DNA from: Lineus longissimus
Taxonomy: Eukaryota; Nemertea; Pilidiophora; Heteronemertea; Lineidae
DNA length: 64,000 nucleotides
Assembly (NCBI RefSeq): GCF_910592395.1
Contig: NC_088314.1
Coordinates: forward strand, 14,136,001 to 14,200,000
Reading direction: 5' to 3'
Made by a program: the position numbers and the translations under genes. The stretch's first letter is position 1. The number at the start of each line of letters is the position of its first letter. Positions 43,005 through 52,999 of the stretch are shown piece by piece. The notes under the pieces were generated by a model. That model searched no databases and was not told where the DNA came from. It saw nothing but the letters and a program-made list of their open reading frames with translations.

Positions 43005-44720
43005 GGGTGTCTATAAACCGAAGACCAAAGACCGAAGACCGAAGATCGAAGATGGAAGACCCCCCCAAAACTATAAAACGAAGATCCCCCCAACTATAAA
43101 AGGAAGACCCTAATGTCAACTATAAAACGAAGATCCCCCCAACTATAAAAGGAAGACCCTGATGTCAACTATAAAACGAAGATCCCCCCAACTATAAAAG
43201 GAAGACCCTAATGTCAACTATAAAACGAAGATCCCCCCATCTATAAAAGGAAGACCCTAATGTCAACTATAAAACGAAGATCCCCCAATCTATAAAAGGA
43301 AGACCCTAATGTCAACTATAAAACGAAGATCCCCCCAACTAGAAAAGGAAGACCCTAATGTCAACTATAAAACGAAGATCCCCCCATCTATAAAAGGAAG
43401 ACCCTGGTGGTTTTAGACCCTCAAGTTCAGTTACTGCAGACTTGCACGTCATAACACGTGACTGAGCATCTGTATTTCAACAAGCAAGCTAGCCTGAGTG
43501 CGGCGTAGTGACATAGGAGATCAGATCATTCAGGTAAATTCCGGATTTTCCTAACACTGCATTTAGGAGTTGGCGACCGACCTGCCAGTCTCGACCCATG
43601 ATGGTGGAGGACCAATTCCATATTGGCCGTGTGATCAACTAACCTGCTGGGAGCCTATGACGATACACACACATGCACATAGAAACAGCTTCTGGACGAA
43701 GCTGAGGGCTGGCTATGATGAGTACAGTGAGAAACTAGGTCATATTGGAGCACGGCTGCATGGTAACAGGTACGGGGCTCCCCGCCTTATGTAAACTGTG
43801 CCACTAAGCTGCTAAGGCTAGACACGACTGGTGTAGTACCCGGTACACTTACTTTCTCAAATCATTAATGTAGCATGGACCGAAAATGAAAACAAACTGT
43901 GCAGTAACTGAACATGAGAATGAAAACCATCAGGGTCTTCCTTTTATAGATGGGGGGATCTTCGTTTTATAGTTGACATTAGGGTCTTCCTTTTATAGTT
44001 GGGGGGATCTTCGTTTTATAGTTGACATCAGGGTCTTCCTTTTATAGTTGGGGGGATCTTCGTTTTATAGTTGACATTAGGGTCTTCCTTTTATAGTTGG
44101 GGGATCTTCGTTTTATAGTTGACATCAGGGTCTTCCTTTTATAGTTGGGGGGATCTTCGTTTTATAGTTGACATTAGGGTCTTCCTTTTATAGATGGGGG
44201 ATCTTCGTTTTATAGTTGACATTAGGGTCTTCCTTTTATAGATGGGGGGGATCTTCGTTTTATAGTTGACATTAGGGTCTTCCTTTTATAGATGGGGGGA
44301 TCTTCGTTTTATAGTTGACATTAGGGTCTTCCTTTTATAGTTGGGGGGATCTTCGTTTTATAGTTGACATTAGGGTCTTCCTTTTATAGTTGGGGGGATC
44401 TTCGTTTTATAGTTGACATTAGGGTCTTCCTTTTATAGATGGGGGGATCTTCGTTTTATAGTTGACATCAGGGTCTTCCTTTTATAGTTGGGGGATCTTC
44501 GTTTTATAGTTGACATTAGGGTCTTCCTTTTCTAGTTGGGGGATCTTCGTTTTATAGTTGACATCAGGGTCTTCCTTTTATAGTTGGGGGATCTTCGTTT
44601 TATAGTTGACATCAGGGTCTTCCTTTTATAGTTGGGGGGATCTTCGTTTTATAGTTTTGGGGGGGTCTTCCATCTTCGATCTTCGGTCTTCGGTCTTTGG
44701 TCTTCGGTTTATAGACACCC
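43005..44720. mobile_element. Foldback element FB3, 1,716 bp, arms of 49-bp tandem repeats, 9-bp target duplication
   Basis: The terminal 55 bp are perfect or near-perfect inverted repeats (gggtgtctataaaccgaaga, mirrored by tcttcggtttatagacaccc). Inside each arm is an array of a 49-bp unit (ctataaaacgaagatccccc, then aaggaagaccctaatgtcaa), about 7 units on the left (43068-43412) and about 14-15 in inverted form on the right (43932-44650). The flanks GTAATGCAT (42996-43004 and 44721-44729) are an exact 9-bp target duplication. The unique centre (about 43413-43930) has a 74-codon ORF without a known domain. Confidence 0.93.
43413..43930. other. Unique centre of FB3
   Basis: About 520 bp of single-copy sequence between the two repeat arms. 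It contains the ORF 43570-43794 (THDGGGPIPYWPC), which I do not recognise. It could be captured host DNA. Confidence 0.4.
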
Positions 44721-45468
44721 GTAATGCATGCATGTATTAATTGATTAATCTGCCTAATACGCGCAATTAAAACGGCGAAAGATCTTGATAAACACTCTGG
44801 TGGCGGTCGCACTAAATAACGACCGGTAGGGTCCGGAGTCTGGCGGAAAAAAAGGTAGCGCCCGTAGGTTGAATCGGGATTTTTATGCACTTTTAACTGT
44901 ATAATTCTCCCACTTAACCGAGCGCGGCTGAATCGTAAAATGACTAAGTCCAAATGAATAGGCCGATTTTATTGGTGGCAGGCGAACATTAGAAAGAACA
45001 GCCACAGCTGATAATCGTCTCCCTTTTCGTGGTCAATGCCATTGCCTTCCACGTAAGTGGATAAAAGACATGAACATTGACATGGGGTCCTGTACTGAAT
45101 GAATGAATACAATACAACTAGCGTCCTCATTTTATGCCTATAGTGTTGGTTGACCAGGCATTTCTAATCTGGGGTCTATGATAAAGCCAGCTTCATGGGT
45201 CTGCAGAATGTCCCAATAAGGAAGTATTGCTGTCAACGAATGAATTAAAGAACAGATTTACTTATCAATTTACCAATCAATTGTATTAACCAAACGGGAT
45301 TTACACGTCATCATCAATTACATCATCATCCTCTTCTCCTTCCGAAAACTCAATCCCCTCAACAAACTGCTCAAGCTCATCATTTACCATCTCTACCCCC
45401 TCCCCAACTTCGTCATCGTCCTCAGGAACTATGGCTCTCCAACCGTTCATAATCGTCTGTTGTGTGAC

Positions 45469-46491
45469 GGTAGGTGATAACGCTTGGAACCAGTGAAACC
45501 TTGAAACCAGTGATAAACCTTGGAATCAGTCCTAAAAATGCATAAAAACATGAAATAATGCCATTTGAACCTATGGTGGTTACGAATCAATATTTGGAGC
45601 TTATTTTTACATGATCAGATCGGAATTTGACGATAGTTTAGAAACCAGTCGCATATCCGATTCAATAATCTATATTTTAGAATAACCCAGTCATACCTCG
45701 CCTTCAGTGTACATTACTGATCTCCCAAATATAGGCATGCACGTCACGACACGCCTACCACACACCCATAATACGGACCAATCAGCGCTCCGCTTACTAC
45801 GCCACCACACGGGGCCTATTTGAACTACGGAGCGGTGTGATCATACAGGGTGATACAGAGAAGATTGACTACATCATGCAGTACCGGCTGGCACTTATCC
45901 GTAGAAACGTAGATGAAGGTTTATTACCGAAGGTTTTAGCCGGGTTTGGAGATGAAAAATGTGAATAAATTCCTTCGCAGCGATTTCGTACATATTCATG
46001 TACGCATCGAGGGATGTAGAGATATTTTCGTGATGTAACCAGTTCTAAGCGGACACATTTTTTAGTGATTCCCGTGTACATGTTTGTCATATCTACTGAG
46101 CTTTATCAGAGCATTATATATACAAATGATTCTTCTAATAAAAACGTTTTATTTTAGTATATGGAATACAAAACAATCACAAAAGCTTACTTTTGCTTTC
46201 ATCGGCGGCCCGTCATGAATATAAGTTTATTTTTTAACGACAACAACACATTTCCAATGCATTCAATGATGACGTCATCCTCCACAAAAAGGTTGATTCT
46301 GCAACTACTGGCAAATTGCTATCAATAAAGTCAGCTGGGACGAGATTGGCAGTTGGGAGGGTATAAATCGTGGAAGGAACGCGCCCGATTTCACGCGGTA
46401 CTTGCATAGTGATTCCACGGTTTAGTTTTCACTATTCCAAGGTTTATCACTGGTTACATGGTTTCACTGATTCCAAGCTTTATCAACTACC
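45469..46491. mobile_element. TIR element (MITE-like), 1,023 bp, 10-bp target duplication, inside the pogo transposase
   Basis: The inverted termini are about 60 bp (ggtaggtgataacgcttgga on the left, complement of tttatcaactacc on the right, continuing with ccagtgaaacc and ccagtgataaacc). GTTGTGTGAC is present on both sides (45459-45468 and 46492-46501). The insertion separates exon 4 from the C-terminal codons of the pogo transposase. No convincing ORF is inside. A 9-11-bp duplication is typical of Mutator-like elements, which is the likeliest class by inference. Confidence 0.88.
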
Positions 46492-48308
46492 GTTGTGTGA
46501 CCCTTTCCCAGCCGAGGCTAATCATCCTGACCACATCCCGCCTGGTGATCCGCTCACAATGTCCTTGATCATCGGTGTGGCCGATTTTCCACACTTTCCA
46601 AATGGTCCTCAGATGACACTTGAAGCTCCAGTTTACGGTCAAGTCCAAGGGCTGCAGCAGCGAAGTACATCCTCCTTGGATGAAAGTGTCTGTCCCATTC
46701 TCTGCGGTGATTGCATCACGAAATTGCTGATTTCGATGCGCCGGATACCTGTCTAAAAGTAACAGGAACGTGGCCTCTGCTACAAATGGCACAAACAGGG
46801 CTTGCAACCACTCGATTAGCGATTGGTGTCGGGCCCAACCCTGTGGACTACCAGTTACCTGGAAAAATAAACAACAAGTATGAACATTTACATTACTTTT
46901 CTGAACAGTCAGACACGCACTATGTTTTGGTTGCATCCATAACAAACCTACAATAATTTTAGTCATAGAAGTTCCTAAAAAATACTACCATTAACTAGAA
47001 TGTCTGACCGTCAATGACAACACTGATGACGTCTGGTACATGTCCTGTAATACAAGCACGGACTTGTATTCTATGCCAATACTCACTCGCACATTTTCTG
47101 GAGCATCCGCCTGAATCCGCCGAACGACGTCACCATCTGGTGCCAAGCCTCTGAAGTTGACCTCGGCTCGTCCTTTTCGTCCGTCTGTCGTAACTACTAG
47201 AGTCACCGTGCATCCAAGTTTCGGGTTGCCTTGGGATGATCTAATGTCAACATTCTGAGACCCAGTCGCTTCCATTGTTGATCTTGGCACCATATCAAAC
47301 AACACGAACGTCTCATTCATGTTCATGATGACATCAAAATCAGCGTCTCTGATGAGGTCGGCAAAATCTCCCCGGTAGTCGGCAACCAAAGCCTGGGCGT
47401 TGTCAGGTAACCCCCTTGAATCGTTGGTCTTCCTTCGATAGCTGATTTGTTTCCTGAAATGGAATTTGCATATTGTTAAAATTCACCGAATACAATCCAT
47501 TAAGGCCGATCCATGCAACAGCGGAATAAAACTCACCTTTCCATAAAGTTGCTAAGCTAATGTGCAGATGCATGGAAAAGGTATATCAGGGGTCTATGTT
47601 CTTGTCTTTCGGCCTTCGTTTCGTTCGAAAGCTCTGCCCACCATTGCCGAAATTCTCTTCCAGCTTGCCTTTTAATATCCTCACCGGAAACAGGGAAACC
47701 AAGTCTTCGGCGCTCAAGGAACCAGGTGTTCAAAATGTTTTCCATTTCGGGCCAGTATGCTGAAATAAAAAAGCTAACACATTTAACATCTTTGGAAATA
47801 TTGATTGCCGATAACCACAGGTATGAACGAAATATTAGTCCTAGGAATAAAGGTCCCAGGAACAATACACTGATATTGTTAAAGGCGTGGTCAGGGTCAG
47901 TCGCTTTGATGTGTAGTGCGACTTATTCTTCCGTCCATGACACAGAAGCGGACTTATTCCGGTCGGTATAGGCTAACAAAGAAGGAAATTCATTTAGCGA
48001 GGAATATAATGCTTGTAGAAAGACTACCTTGTGCATCAGAGCCGTGTTGCCGTTGTCTCCTCCGTCTTCTATGGTCTTGAGTTGATCTATCGCTGAGGGC
48101 AAACAAGTCATCACGTGTGCTTATCCAACGTCTAATTGTCTGCGGTGCTATGCGGTGGTGTCTAGCAAAGGATGTCGCAGTTTCAGCATGACGTAATCCT
48201 ATAGCATGCTCCAATTGGTATGTCTCGATAAGGTCAATCTTCTGATTGAGACGGTAGCTTTTCTGGTGCCTACGTGCACCAGGTACAGCCTTGTTAGCAT
48301 CATCTACT

Positions 48309-49719
48309 GCGCTACTGCGCCATCTTCCCACTGCGCTAAAATTTGCCCTTGTGAAACCGTTACTGAAAAAACCATCGCTGGATAAGGATGAGCTCGGCAA
48401 TTATAGACCGGTCTCAAACATGACATACCTGTCCAAGCTTATCGAAAGGATCATCGCGGTACGTCTCAGGGATCATATGTCATCGAACCAGTTATTTGAT
48501 CCTAATCAGTCCACATAGTACGGAAACGGTCCTTCTTAAAGTTACGGATGAGATCCTTACATCCCTGGATGTTGGGGATGAAGTGCTTTTAGTACTTCTT
48601 GATCTCTCAGCCGCATTTGATACGGTTGACCACACCCTACTTTTGGATCGACTACGAAATAGGATTGGATTGACTGAATCTGCATTCGATTGGTTTAAAT
48701 CCTACCTTGAGGACAGACAGCTCTCGGTGACAATCTGTGGTGTTTTTTCTGATCGTGTTTCATTGGAATTTGGCGTTCCACAAGGTTCAGTTCTCGGCCC
48801 GGTCCTATTTACAATCTACACAATTCCTCTAGGCGACGTGATGCACAGGTGCAGTATTCCGTATCAGCTGTTTGCTGATGACAATCAGCTGTTGAAGTCG
48901 GCTCGCCGTGGTGACGAGTCCCAATGTACAGCGTTGGTTACAAGCATGGAGGATGGTATTAGGAATATTAAAACGTGGCTTTCAAAAAACATGCTTGCCC
49001 TTAATGCGCCAAAGACCGACATGGCTAACTTTGTCAGCGCCAGGGGATCGGGCTCTATACCGGGGATCAACATTGACGGTGTCTGGATTCAGTGTTCCAA
49101 GTGTGTTAAGGATTTGGGGGCATGGTTGGAAGGGGACATGAGCATGCGCATGCAGGTAAAAATGACTTGCAAAGCCGCCGTCGCCAGTCTTTATAAGATC
49201 GGCCGCATTAGGAAATTCTTGGACAAACGCAGTGCTGAAAGGCTGGTCCAAGCCTTCATTACATCAAGGCTTGATTCCAACAATGGAATTCTATACGGTC
49301 TGCCTGATACGACTCTTGCACCGTTGCAACGGGTGCAAAATATGGCAGCAAGGCTGATATGTCGCGCAAAGAAATTTGACCATGTAACGCCCTTACTCAA
49401 GGAGCTACACTGGCTTCCCATCAAAGCCAGGATTGAATTCAAAGTTCTGTGTGTGATCCACAAGTCACTAAATGGTGTCGGACCGGAGTACCTCAATGAC
49501 CTCCTCCTGGAAACAGAAGGTCGCACTAGGTCAACCACTTTCAAGACCCTTCAGGTCAAGCGGACCAGATCGAGGTACGGTGACCGCAGCTTTTCAAGGT
49601 GCGGCCCGTACCTCTGGAATAAACTTTCACTTGAACTGAGGTCCCAGCCAGAGACAATGTTCAAAAAACAATTAAAAACTTTGCTTTTTAATCAATTCTT
49701 CGGGGAGGTGGCGCTTTGA
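48309..49719 (+). pseudogene. LINE reverse transcriptase, truncated and frameshifted
   Basis: The first part (to 48518) reads KFALVKPLLKKPSLDKDELG, NYRPVSNMTYLSKLIER, the fingers region of the reverse transcriptase. A frameshift or small deletion at about 48505-48525 moves to the 48496-49719 frame. That frame carries LVLLDLSAAFDTVDH, the GVPQGSVLGPVLF block and the catalytic FADD, and runs to the natural end (LLFNQFFGEVAL). The endonuclease domain is lost by truncation. The C-terminal region with LPIKARIEFKVL and FSRCGPYLWNKL is typical of CR1/L2-type ORF2 in invertebrates. Confidence 0.9.
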
Positions 49720-49769
49720 GCGTGGTGCTACCACGGAAAGGCGCCCTATAAGTGTAGAATTCATTCATT
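48309..49769 (+). mobile_element. 5'-truncated CR1/L2-like LINE
   Basis: Flanked by CATCATCTAC (48299-48308 and 49770-49779). It begins inside the reverse transcriptase ORF and ends with an (ATTC)n tail, tcattcattc, as in CR1/L2 groups rather than poly-A. Inserted antisense into the poly-Asp/HTH junction of the pogo transposase. Confidence 0.9.
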
Positions 49770-50244
49770 CATCATCTACATCATCGTCGTCGTCGTCGTC
49801 GTCGTCGTCATCATCAATCCATCGCATTGCGTGCATCTTACCAGAAGAACGTGGTCAAAGCAAGATGGCAGACAACAATTATGACATTTGACACGAAAGT
49901 GCCCTTTATTGGATTTCCCCCACAAGAAAACGATTCCATAATCGATTAGATAAAATAAATTCATTTGAAAGACTCTGGATTGGTCAACCATTTACATGGA
50001 CTTACGTAACTTCAATAATCATCACCCGGACTGCAGGGATTACTGGCCCTGACCGCGACCAGGCGTTATTGAATTGACAACATTTACAAGGTTGTCTTCC
50101 TATAACCATTGATCAATATAATTGGCTGTCATATTGAATGTTCGCAGCCCACCGGTAAAAAACTGCAGACTGCCATGTTTCTGGACTTTTCGATCCATTT
50201 TCGAGCCATTTTCCTGGCGCTCGGTTAAGTGGGAGAAGACAGTA

Positions 50245-51567
50245 TGTTGTTTAGATGTATTTCTAACAGTTCTATAACTTGGATGACCAAGCTTGCACCC
50301 AAAGTTGGTAAAATTGATGCTTGTTTATGGACTGCGCTAGCGACCGGAGACTTCGCCGTCGGCCATTTCGGCTACGGTCCCCGAGTTGTTGTGGTTGGCT
50401 ATTTTGCAACAAATCTCGCCATTTACGTTTGTTTTTTTCCCTGTCTGGTCATTGGCCGTGACAACAATTATTTTGAAAGTCACATTATGACATCGTAGTA
50501 TGAATTCCACTGCAGTTTCGTTACGCAGCAATGCTCATGTTTTTGGTTTGCAATCCTGTACTGTCTGTACACTGCGCTGTGCATGGCTGTGGCTGTAGGC
50601 TGTAAAAAAGACAAAAACGATAGCCTAGCCCTATAGGATAGGCTTAGAGTATAACTCAACAGGCCCTCATGATTCATTTGATGGACACCTTATTTGATAG
50701 TACTTCATCATTAAGTCCACTAGATCCTGTTCTGTCACATGTCGTATACGATAGACAATTTTCAAAATGTAGTACACCACTCTCTCATCTTTAAGCCCAG
50801 CTCTCGGGATCGGCTCACATCATGTGGGCACGGTTGGCTGTTGAGTGTTATGGTTCAGTCTGTGAGACTAATTCAAAGAGGTTACACTTTTATTTTGAAT
50901 TGGAAAACAGCCCACATGACTGACTTTTCACTGAGTAATAAGTGTGCCCTTCGAAGGTTAAGTCTCTTTCTGGATTTGCTTCCATAGATGCCTTGTTCAG
51001 GATATCATCTGACAAATGCCTGATCAAGCACAGACTGTATCTGGTGGTGTATATTTCCCCGTCTATGTCACCCTTTTTTATGCAGTCAGTGTTAATTTCT
51101 CTTCTCTTTTTTACAGATTAACTGTTGTTGGTTATTGCAAGAGGAGTCGTTGGCACATTTCAAGTCCAGGAAAGCACTTGCTGTTCCCACATTCAGAGTA
51201 AGGGTGTGCTTACTCGTTTTACTGCTTTCCATTACCGGAGAGCGTTATCAAATATCTGCCGCAAGGCAACAAATATCTGCCGCAAGGCGCTTCAAATATT
51301 GCCGAAAGGCATCAAATATCTGCCGCACCAATAAAGTTCATTTTGTTAACCAACTCGTTATCTTCTTTTTCTTCACATACAAAAAAGACCATCCCAAACA
51401 TTTTGCTGCATCCACTTCATCAATGTCCAGACAACAGTCGGTTCATTTGACCATTGTTAAGCACCAGGCCCCACCTCACAAAATACACTGTAATAATTAT
51501 GTACCTTGTGTCCATGTGCATGTCATTAGTTCCACCTACGCTGCATGAAGACAAGGACTCCACTCTT
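50245..51567. other. Gene-poor stretch right of the pogo element
   Basis: Contains short ORFs without recognised domains and a four-unit repeat of caaatatctgccgcaaggc (about 51247-51332). No RNA gene seen. Confidence 0.55.
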
Positions 51568-51661
51568 TGACGTCACCACACAACTCCTTGACGTCATCAC
51601 ACACCCCACTACTGCAACGGCAATAGAAATGACTTTACGTCATAATAGCAGGGTGACGTCA
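51568..51661. promoter_or_regulatory. Cluster of CRE-like sites
   Basis: Three perfect palindromic TGACGTCA octamers (51568-51575, 51589-51596, 51654-51661) and one TTACGTCA (51635-51642) fall within 94 bp. TGACGTCA is the full CREB/ATF site. It lies 115-208 bp upstream of the ORF starting at 51776. Promoter function is inference. Confidence 0.5.
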
Positions 51662-51775
51662 ACTCAGTACTTCAGCATGTACTGATATAGCAAGAAGGTC
51701 TTTCGCACCAGCACTTCTGCGTGCTAGACGTAACAGCTTCACGTTGCCTCATGATAACAGGGTACCAACACACAC

Positions 51776-52951
51776 TTGGCCCTTGCCTTCACCTATCGAT
51801 TTCAGCTGAGCGCCAGACCCTTGGGCCTCTTGTTAACCAAAACGCCGAATTTGCAGCGGGGCAACTATCGGTCGTACCGTGGTGTAAGGATATATGGTCA
51901 GTTCCCACCGTGGACGGAATCGGTATTCTACCACACGAAGTTAAAGGCCATAGTCACATTGGCTCTTCTTCGTTACACCTTCAGTCCTCGCCGTAACGTC
52001 TACGTCTTCAGCCAGGATGAAGTAAGCGGAAATTTCAAAATGATATCTCATTTTCAATTTAACGAACTCGTATACATTGCTGGCGAATATGGCAATGATG
52101 TCATAGGTGTAAGCACTCATCGTGGAAGGTATTCTGCCGGTCAAAATTGTCGAGCATTTCAATTCGATTTGAATGGCGATGGTCATTGCCGAGAGTTGGC
52201 TCTACCGTATGATGAACTTAAGAAAACCATCGGTCCAAAAAAGTCGAGTTTCAAATACTTCAAAATGGTTTCATGCGATGAGAATGTGTTCTTGGAGTTG
52301 ACCTTTCGATGCAAAGTTCAGAAGCACAAGAACAGGGAAGAAACCCTATCTATATCATGGTTAGATTGGTATAGAATATTAAACGTAGGGTTCGTTCTTA
52401 AGCTTCAGTATGTCAAAAGCCTAAAAGGGATGCGCTACTCTACTTTTTCCAATATGGACCAGTTGCATTATCATGATATAGATAACATCATGTTACCAGA
52501 TATCAAATGTGATTAGATGGTTATCTCTATAATTACTCAAGCAGCGCATTCAATATCCATCTTAGAAAATCCGTACGAGTACAATAAATCCACCTCCATT
52601 GTATTTCGTGATAATTTCTTCAGAAAATTTGGAGACTTCGCAATTTTGTCTGTGCTCGGATCTTATAACGTAGTCATTGAAGTCCATCGGTCGAAGTTTG
52701 TTAAAAATATCGTTTCTGACCCCAGGAAAAGCTACAAGTTTCATTATAAGAAACACGTTATTTTTCTTTTTATGTTAACTTTCGGCCCATACCTTGAACA
52801 TTCAGAAGTAGAAGCTAGGCCTACGTTATTGATGACCTTAGATGCCCGGTTTGTCTCATTTTATATGCTTATTGTCGGTGCGAATGAAAGAATAATCGCC
52901 TGGCCAAAATTTGGCTCTAGAAATCATCAGCAGTTAAGTGTCAGTCCATGA
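51776..52951 (+). CDS. Unrecognised ORF, 246 codons plus 144 more after one in-frame UAG
   Basis: A single frame runs from 51776 to 52951 with just one stop (TAG 52514-52516), unusually open for this AT-rich region. The central part reads like a globular protein (NELVYIAGEYGNDVIGVSTH, CRAFQFDLNGDGHCRELALP). I recognise no domain. A splice-acceptor-like tttcag at about 51798-51807 means the true coding start may be inside. The last codons and the stop lie in the terminal repeat of the TTAA element inserted at 52938, so the original C-terminus was different. The segment 52880-52933 belongs to repeat family R2 (compare 18915-18970), which suggests the ORF belongs to that repeated unit rather than to a single-copy gene. 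Confidence 0.4.
52880..52933 (+). repeat. Repeat family R2, second copy, left piece
   Basis: gaataatcgcctggccaaaatttgg and ctctagaaatcatcagcag match 18925-18970. The copy resumes at 57170 on the far side of the TTAA element. Confidence 0.7.
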
Positions 52952-52999
52952 TACCACCATGCAGAGGGTGGCAAGGTGGGGGTCAACCGTTTTTAACGA

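Larger units (their letters stand above)
45301..49836 (-). pseudogene. Pogo-like transposase gene, spliced, broken by two insertions and point mutations
   Basis: Start at 49836 (MHAMRWI, then a run of about ten Asp). The LINE interrupts the next codons. Coding resumes at 48298 with the HTH region (KIDLIETYQLEHAIGLR, APQTIRRWISTRDDL) to a GTAGTC donor near 48030. Exon 2 (about 47773-47535) has a CENP-B/Tc5 HTH (AYWPEMENILNTWFLERRRL) and ends at GTGAGT. Exon 3 (about 47446-47091) opens the DDE_1 domain. Exon 4 (about 46884-46492) carries LLLLDRYPAHRN and CTSLLQPLD. The acidic C-terminus (ending EGEEDDDVIDDDV) lies at 45458-45301 beyond the TIR element. Defects: TAG at 47559-47557 where the family normally has Trp before LSNFM, and NMNETF where NMDET carries the first catalytic Asp. 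The gene was therefore inactive in several ways. Confidence 0.88.
44896..50242 (-). mobile_element. Pogo-like DNA transposon, about 5.35 kb with two nested insertions
   Basis: The termini share ttctcccacttaaccgagcg in inverted orientation (44905-44924 and the complement of 50218-50237). They extend outward to actgt-type ends beside TA (44894-44895 and 50243-50244), the TA target typical of the Tc1/mariner superfamily. Between them is a minus-strand transposase gene. Subtracting the TIR element (45469-46491) and the LINE (48309-49769) leaves about 2.85 kb. Confidence 0.8.

Noticed and set aside
43068-44650. Regular 49-bp repeats that could suggest a CRISPR array
   Set aside because: Repeats are contiguous with no unique spacers, occur as two inverted arrays inside a TIR element, and the genome is eukaryotic.
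46370-46756. 128-codon plus-strand ORF
   Set aside because: It overlaps the TIR of the 1,023-bp element and the antisense of pogo exon 4; no protein character of its own.
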